Shown piece by piece: positions 59,600 through 64,000 of a stretch of DNA of 64,000 nucleotides; positions within the stretch are counted from its first letter, which is position 1; every line of letters starts with the position of its first letter. Source of the stretch: Theobroma cacao (taxonomy: Eukaryota; Streptophyta; Magnoliopsida; Malvales; Malvaceae); contig NC_030859.1 of the NCBI RefSeq assembly GCF_000208745.1, positions 19,217,074 through 19,281,073 on the forward strand. The letters are read 5' to 3'. The notes under the pieces were generated by a model. It was not told the DNA's origin, ran no database searches, and saw only the letters and a list, made by a program, of their open reading frames with translations. The translations under genes were made by a program, and so were the position numbers.

Positions 59600-61430
59600 C
59601 TCTACTAAGAAGATTGATTCAAGATCTTCTTTATTTAGATTAATTTTGATCTTTTGTTGGATGTCTTGGAACATCTTTGCACTCCTTTTCTTATTTGCAG
59701 GACATTGTTTGGAAAAATGCCCTTGTTGATTGCAAATGAAACACTTTGTTGATTTTGTTCTTTTGCCTAAGCGTATTTTTTTGAGATATTTCCACTTGGT
59801 CCTGTATCTACATTATGAGGGATAAGCCTTTGTCATTTTATATTTTTTGAAATGCTTTCTTCTTTTTGTTTTGCAATTGAAATCTCGGATTCTGGGACAT
59901 TTTATCTACCATTTTGTTCTTTCATAAGCTCTGTCTACTTCTTTATTCCCTGCTAGGTAATCGTGGACTACATTTCTTCTATGGCATATATCTTCAAGAG
60001 CAACATGGATTTTCTATCATATTTCTCCAAGAGTAAGGGAAAAAATGTTCTTTCTTTACTGTTGCAGAGCTTTGGTGACTGCTGCTTGAACTGGATCTGG
60101 TAAAGAGGAGAGAGAAACTTGTTTTAAACTTGTAAAGGCATCAAGAATATAAAACAGTTTTTGCATCTTTTGAAAATATCTGTCACTACCGCCTTTTTTG
60201 AAAGAGCAACATTTTCTTTAGAAAAATTCTTTCCTCTGTAAAGTTTTGACATCATCAGAACTTCTAAGAAAGTATCTATGAAGAATCTGAACAACTTGCT
60301 CAAAATCTTGTAAAACCATGAATTGCATTTGGTTCACCTGATTAATAGTGTTTCACCAATTTCTTAAGGTCTTTGTAAACCTTGACACAAATTCCATTAA
60401 GATAGTATAATGGTTGTCTTCTGATAGCCTTTTGGTGTCTAGCCAAGAGTGGAATTCTTGGAACTATTCCATCCATCTTAGTGATGGAATGTTATCAATA
60501 GTGAATGTTAACTTGGAAACAGTCGATGCTGCCTATCCTCTAGGAATATGGATGTGTGGAGGATCTTCATCTATCTCCATTTCTTCAACTTTTATGCCTG
60601 AGCTACTTGCCATAAACTGTTGTTGGTTTTGTTGTGGCAAGATTTGTCCTTCTTCTTGTTCATGAGAAGATGTATATGAATTTTCATTCGAGGAAAATTC
60701 TTAAGTGTTAGAAGAAGTTGTTGAAGATGGAGTCTGTTGTTCTTATGGAACTACTTTAGTTGAAAAAATTTTTGGAATAGCATTCTCTATATTTTCCTTG
60801 AGAAAAGAGGGGAGCGAGTTGTCAGTTTTGATTATCATTGTTTTTGGCTTTTGTTGTTCTTTTATGACAATCCCTAGCCTTGACTGTGGAGTCTGGTCCT
60901 CTTTTGGCATCGATATTTTTCCTTGAGCTTTTTTAGGTATGTTTTTTGGATCAGGAATATCTTGTGGTACTTTTTTCTTCTTTTCTTTGTTTTTAAGCCT
61001 CTTATAACCGTCAAAAAGAGTGAATTGTGATGAAGAAAGTGGAAGATCAATCCTTACTGCTAATGGTTCTTCTGGTGCTGATAAGGTTTGAATGGTTAAT
61101 TCTAATGGATCATTTTGGTCAGGTGATGGAATTATTCTTGTTTCTTGAAGAAGCTTTATTTGGGACTTGAGTTTCTATATTTCTATTTCTTTTTGCTCTT
61201 TGTACAGCTGAAATGGAACACCTTGCTCTAGGACTTTTGTAGAGACTTGTCTAAGTCTGTTTTAGAGAAGTTTGATCTTTTCATTGGCAACTCTAGCATT
61301 TTCATCAACTTTGTCTTCAACTTTTTGAATTTTGCTCTACATAACGCTGACCTTTTGGTTGATTTTTTTCGAAAGAGAATTTTGAGCTACTGAATTTGAA
61401 GTTTGCCAATTTAATGTTGCTTCTGCTGCA
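59600..61430 (-). pseudogene. pararetroviral coat-protein and coiled-coil region
   Basis: Heavily interrupted. A CCHC zinc knuckle (C-x2-C-x4-H-x4-C, about 59,705-59,748) followed by a basic stretch marks the coat protein C-terminus. At about 61,150-61,430 a heptad-rich Lys/Glu/Leu segment with several stops looks like a coiled coil, as in virion-associated regions of caulimovirids. The sequence between them is low-complexity and Ser/Glu-rich. Confidence 0.65.
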
Positions 61431-62181
61431 TTGATTTTGGTTTGTCTACCCATTGCATTTGTTTGGAGTGGAGTTGGGATCCTAGGTGTATGTTTGAATT
61501 CTTTTTCTGTGAATTCCTCAAGAAAAGGAAAACTTGGTCATAAGAGGAATCTAAGGGTTGGAGCATATAAACTTGGGGAATTAATTATGGAATATGGGCT
61601 TGTTAGGTACATTTTTGCTTTTGTACTCATTTTTAGATTTTTCTGTAGCAAGTTAGGATAGGCTTTTGGGAATTTTGAGGTGGTTGCTTTTGAAGAGTTT
61701 TGATGCTATCCATTCTAGGGGAGAGTATTTGACCAAATATTGGTATTTTACTTTGTCTTCTCCCAAAGGTCCAACTGGGGATCTCTATCTTGGAATTTTT
61801 TGTTCATTTCTTAGTTAGAGCATCTTGATTTTTTTCTGGATTCTTAGTCTAGTTCGTAATCTGCTTCTAGGCTTTCTTCTTGGCCTCTTTCACAATTGCA
61901 GTTAATACCCCATGGACAATGTCTAGTGAGTGGATCCATAAAATGAAAGATAGGACTCCTTTTGTGATCAAAACTTTGGATTAACTTCTGTTCTGAGCCT
62001 GGTTCATACTTTATTGGGCTAAACATGAACATGGTGGAAAAAAACTAGTGGTGTTAATGGCTCCTTTAAATGGGAGCGATCAAATTTGATTTCAACTGTT
62101 CCATCTACTCTTTTAGTGAAATGGGTTTTTGTGGACTGAATAAAAGTTATGGCTTCTTGTAATTTTTTCATAATTGGTCAT

Positions 62182-62963
62182 TCATTTTTCAAGAAGAAGT
62201 TTGGCCAAATCATTTTTCAGAATTCTTTTGGGAACAAAGGAGCAAGTGGGAGCCTGTGTTGTGTTTATGGTTAAAACCAATGTATCATCAGAATTAGTTT
62301 GGAGTTTGGAAAGATTAAATGCATGGTCTTGGACCCTGTAAACCATTTGGTAGTGAAGAGTGGCTATGATAGTTGAATCCACTTGCGGAGCCCCTATGAT
62401 TTGAACTTGGACTTTTAAGGCTAAAAGTAGGTTGGGATCACACAAGGCCATAGTGTAATTCGGGAATAGTGTGACTATTACTGTTTCTATGTTGAGTGTG
62501 GCTTCAACAGTACCAATACATGCATGTTCATACTTGATGTGTCTGGTATCAAGTAAAGCCATTTGTGCAACAATTGGCTGTCCTTCACATCCATGATAAT
62601 TAAAAGCTAATCTGACTACTCCAAAATGTATATAAGAATATTTGTGCTAAAACCATTGTGGGGAAACTCAGGAGGTATATGAAGTGTAACAAACTGCTCC
62701 GTTTGATCTCCTTGAATGAAGTTTTTATTAAACTGAGTGGACTGAATATATTCTTTAGGTGCTTTTGGAGAATGTTCTATGAGGGCTTTTATGGATTTGA
62801 TAGGAGAAAATGATGGCTTTGCATAAGCAAAATAAGGGTTAGCAAGAGGTAAATGTGATGGCTGGGTTTTTTCTTCTTCAGGAATATAATCTACTTCATA
62901 TAATAAATCAAGCTTAGAGATAGATCTTCTAGCAGGACATGGATCTAAAGAAATATGTAGCAT
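62182..62963 (-). pseudogene. pararetroviral movement protein (30K-type)
   Basis: The first frame (62,963-62,616) has a proline-rich N-terminal part and an FVTLHIPPEFP block. A frameshift near 62,590 leads to the second frame (62,562-62,182) with MALLDTRHIKYEHACIGT and downstream beta-rich sequence. This order is typical of the N-terminal movement domain of caulimovirid polyproteins, whose product opens plasmodesmata. Broken by the shift; a short Cys-containing frame (62,032-61,844) follows. Confidence 0.75.
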
Positions 62964-63050
62964 TATTAATAATAGTAGATTTTTCTGTAAAGGAGGTCAT
63001 AAGGTAGAGATCTTTCTCAAGTATTATTAAAAAGAAAATGCACAATTCTA

Positions 63051-63070
63051 GGAAGAAGGCTCTGATACAA
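63051..63070 (-). other. tRNA-iMet primer-binding-like site
   Basis: TTGTATCAGAGCCTTCTTCC on the minus strand, one base off the consensus TGGTATCAGAGC. It lies about 90 bases before the movement protein ATG, the usual place in caulimovirids. Because LTR-like sequence starts at once on its other side, it could instead be the binding site of that LTR element. Confidence 0.6.
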
Positions 63071-63071
63071 A

Positions 63072-64000
63072 TATTAGAATACCCCATACTTTGATATGGT
63101 GATAAATAAAGTTGATCGAATGCAAATTGAGGTCAATTAAAATGTTTAGAAGTGATAAAAGACGAAAGGAGTAGTTTAGGATAAAATATTTCGAAAGTGA
63201 GCAAATAACAATAAAATAATAATAATTTTATCGGAGGAGAATTTGTGAGAAAAAAAAAGGCGATTCGGGAGTCAAGTGAGGCATAATAAGGTATTTTGGG
63301 TACCAAGGAGACAAGATAAAATTTTTAGAATAAAATAATATTTTGTTAATGAAACAATATTAAAATATTAATATTTAGTCAGATATCGAAATCAATCATG
63401 AAGAAGGATCATATGGTTGATCCAAGTGGGGGAGAAGATGACAAGCCCGACTCTATAAAAATATTTGTCAAGACATACATGTGATGGATAGCATGTTTGC
63501 ATGCTAAGAAAGTCTCGAAAAATTTACAAAAGTCGGTATTGTACCTAGACGTACAACAAAGTTGATTTAAGCCTCGAACTAGATCAAATAGAGAATTTAT
63601 GATGAAATTAAGAATTTTAAAGTCCCAGAATGGTTTAATATGGTGATTCGGAGTTCGAGGATCAATTTGAAGACAAACCAGAATTTTCACTATCTAGGGG
63701 CAAAATGGTCATTTGCCATCTAGGGACAAAATGAAAATTTTAGAAAAGATTTTTTTGGTCCCATTTGACTTATTGGAGTAAGATTTGAGGTTTAGAAGTG
63801 AAAAAGTTTAATTTCGGTATAATTTGGAGAAAAAGGGTAAAATGGTAATTTTACCACCCCAGGGGCAAAATTATAATTTTCCACCACCAGGACATTTTTC
63901 CAGCACATGGTCTTCCTTTATCCTCATTTTGACCATTGACTAATTGTGTGGTGGAGATAAAAAGGATTAAAATTTTAAAATTTTAAAAATGGACCAATGA
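63072..64000. mobile_element. edge of a Gypsy-like LTR running out of the window
   Basis: Begins TATTAGAATACCCCATACTTTG, near-complementary to the TGTAAYACCCC-type termini of Del/Tekay LTRs, which start and end with inverted copies of this word. Further in, repeated phrases of the type 'gggcaaaatggtcatttgcca' (63,699-63,720, 63,720-63,740, 63,836-63,880) are characteristic of such LTRs. No coding region; orientation is undecided. Confidence 0.45.

Larger units (their letters stand above)
54880..63071 (-). mobile_element. endogenous pararetrovirus (Caulimoviridae) relic
   Basis: Read on the minus strand the order is primer-binding-like site, movement protein, coiled-coil/coat region with CCHC knuckle, aspartic protease, RT, RNase H, second ORF, TATA box and poly(A)-like signal. 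A movement protein ahead of coat-PR-RT-RH in one long polyprotein, with no integrase and no LTR of its own, is the caulimovirid layout. An additional downstream ORF is compatible with florendovirus-like endogenous viruses (family placement is inference). Many stops and frameshifts, one retroelement insertion in the RT, and a mutated RT active site show that the copy is dead. The left edge is approximate. Confidence 0.85.

Noticed and set aside
60414..61661. Several + strand frames in the pararetrovirus region
   Set aside because: Antisense to the decayed coat-protein region; Ser-rich composition follows from the other strand.
1..64000. CRISPR arrays, operons, phage or defence islands
   Set aside because: Intron-bearing plant genes and plant retroelements throughout; the only regular short repeats are microsatellites and the Gypsy minisatellite, which lack unique spacers.

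Overview
The window looks like nuclear DNA of a flowering plant, probably a eudicot. It is AT-rich and has intron-containing genes with GT/GC-AG splice sites, plant-specific gene families (NPF transporters, a group-4/LEA_1-type LEA protein, NINJA, plant-type ERH) and plant LTR-retrotransposon, LINE and pararetrovirus relics. There is no prokaryotic organisation, and I saw no rRNA, tRNA or CRISPR array by eye. The species cannot be named from the sequence.

Layout. 1-770 is the 3' end of a Ty1/copia element. 0.8-14.7 kb is mostly AT-rich non-coding DNA with two MITE-like inverted repeats, two G-rich tracts and a diverged duplicated block. 14.9-17.8 kb and 28.06-30.24 kb are two intact, five-exon NRT1/PTR family (NPF) transporter genes in tandem on the + strand. 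They share exon phases and a promoter block. The 10 kb between them is filled by a Gypsy-type (Tat/Ogre-like) element at 19,830-26,346. It has its own target-site duplication, a minisatellite before the polypurine tract, a TIR element inside, and a 1.1 kb solo LTR nested in its 3' LTR. 33.3-38.1 kb holds a broken ERH gene, the 5' end of a NINJA gene joined to a LINE endonuclease fragment, and a compact two-exon LEA gene on the minus strand that looks intact.

38.4-48.8 kb carries a roughly 1.1-1.5 kb segment in three diverged copies. They are separated by a GC-rich tract, a 3 kb solo Gypsy LTR (41,867-44,878, containing a 746-base assembly gap) and a 5'-truncated LINE with an RNase H domain. 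49.1-54.8 kb is a two-copy tandem duplication. Its second copy is split by a copia element (50,727-54,577) that has both LTRs, primer binding site, polypurine tract and 5-bp target duplication, but has lost its reverse transcriptase. 54.9-63.07 kb is a decayed endogenous pararetrovirus (Caulimoviridae) on the minus strand, with movement protein, coat/zinc knuckle, protease, RT, RNase H and a second ORF. Its RT is split by another solo LTR of the same family as the one at 22.9 kb. The last kilobase looks like the edge of a further LTR element.

The likely functional cargo is therefore the NPF pair (proton-coupled transporters) and the LEA gene. The rest is a record of nested insertion, with a relative order that can be read from target-site duplications.
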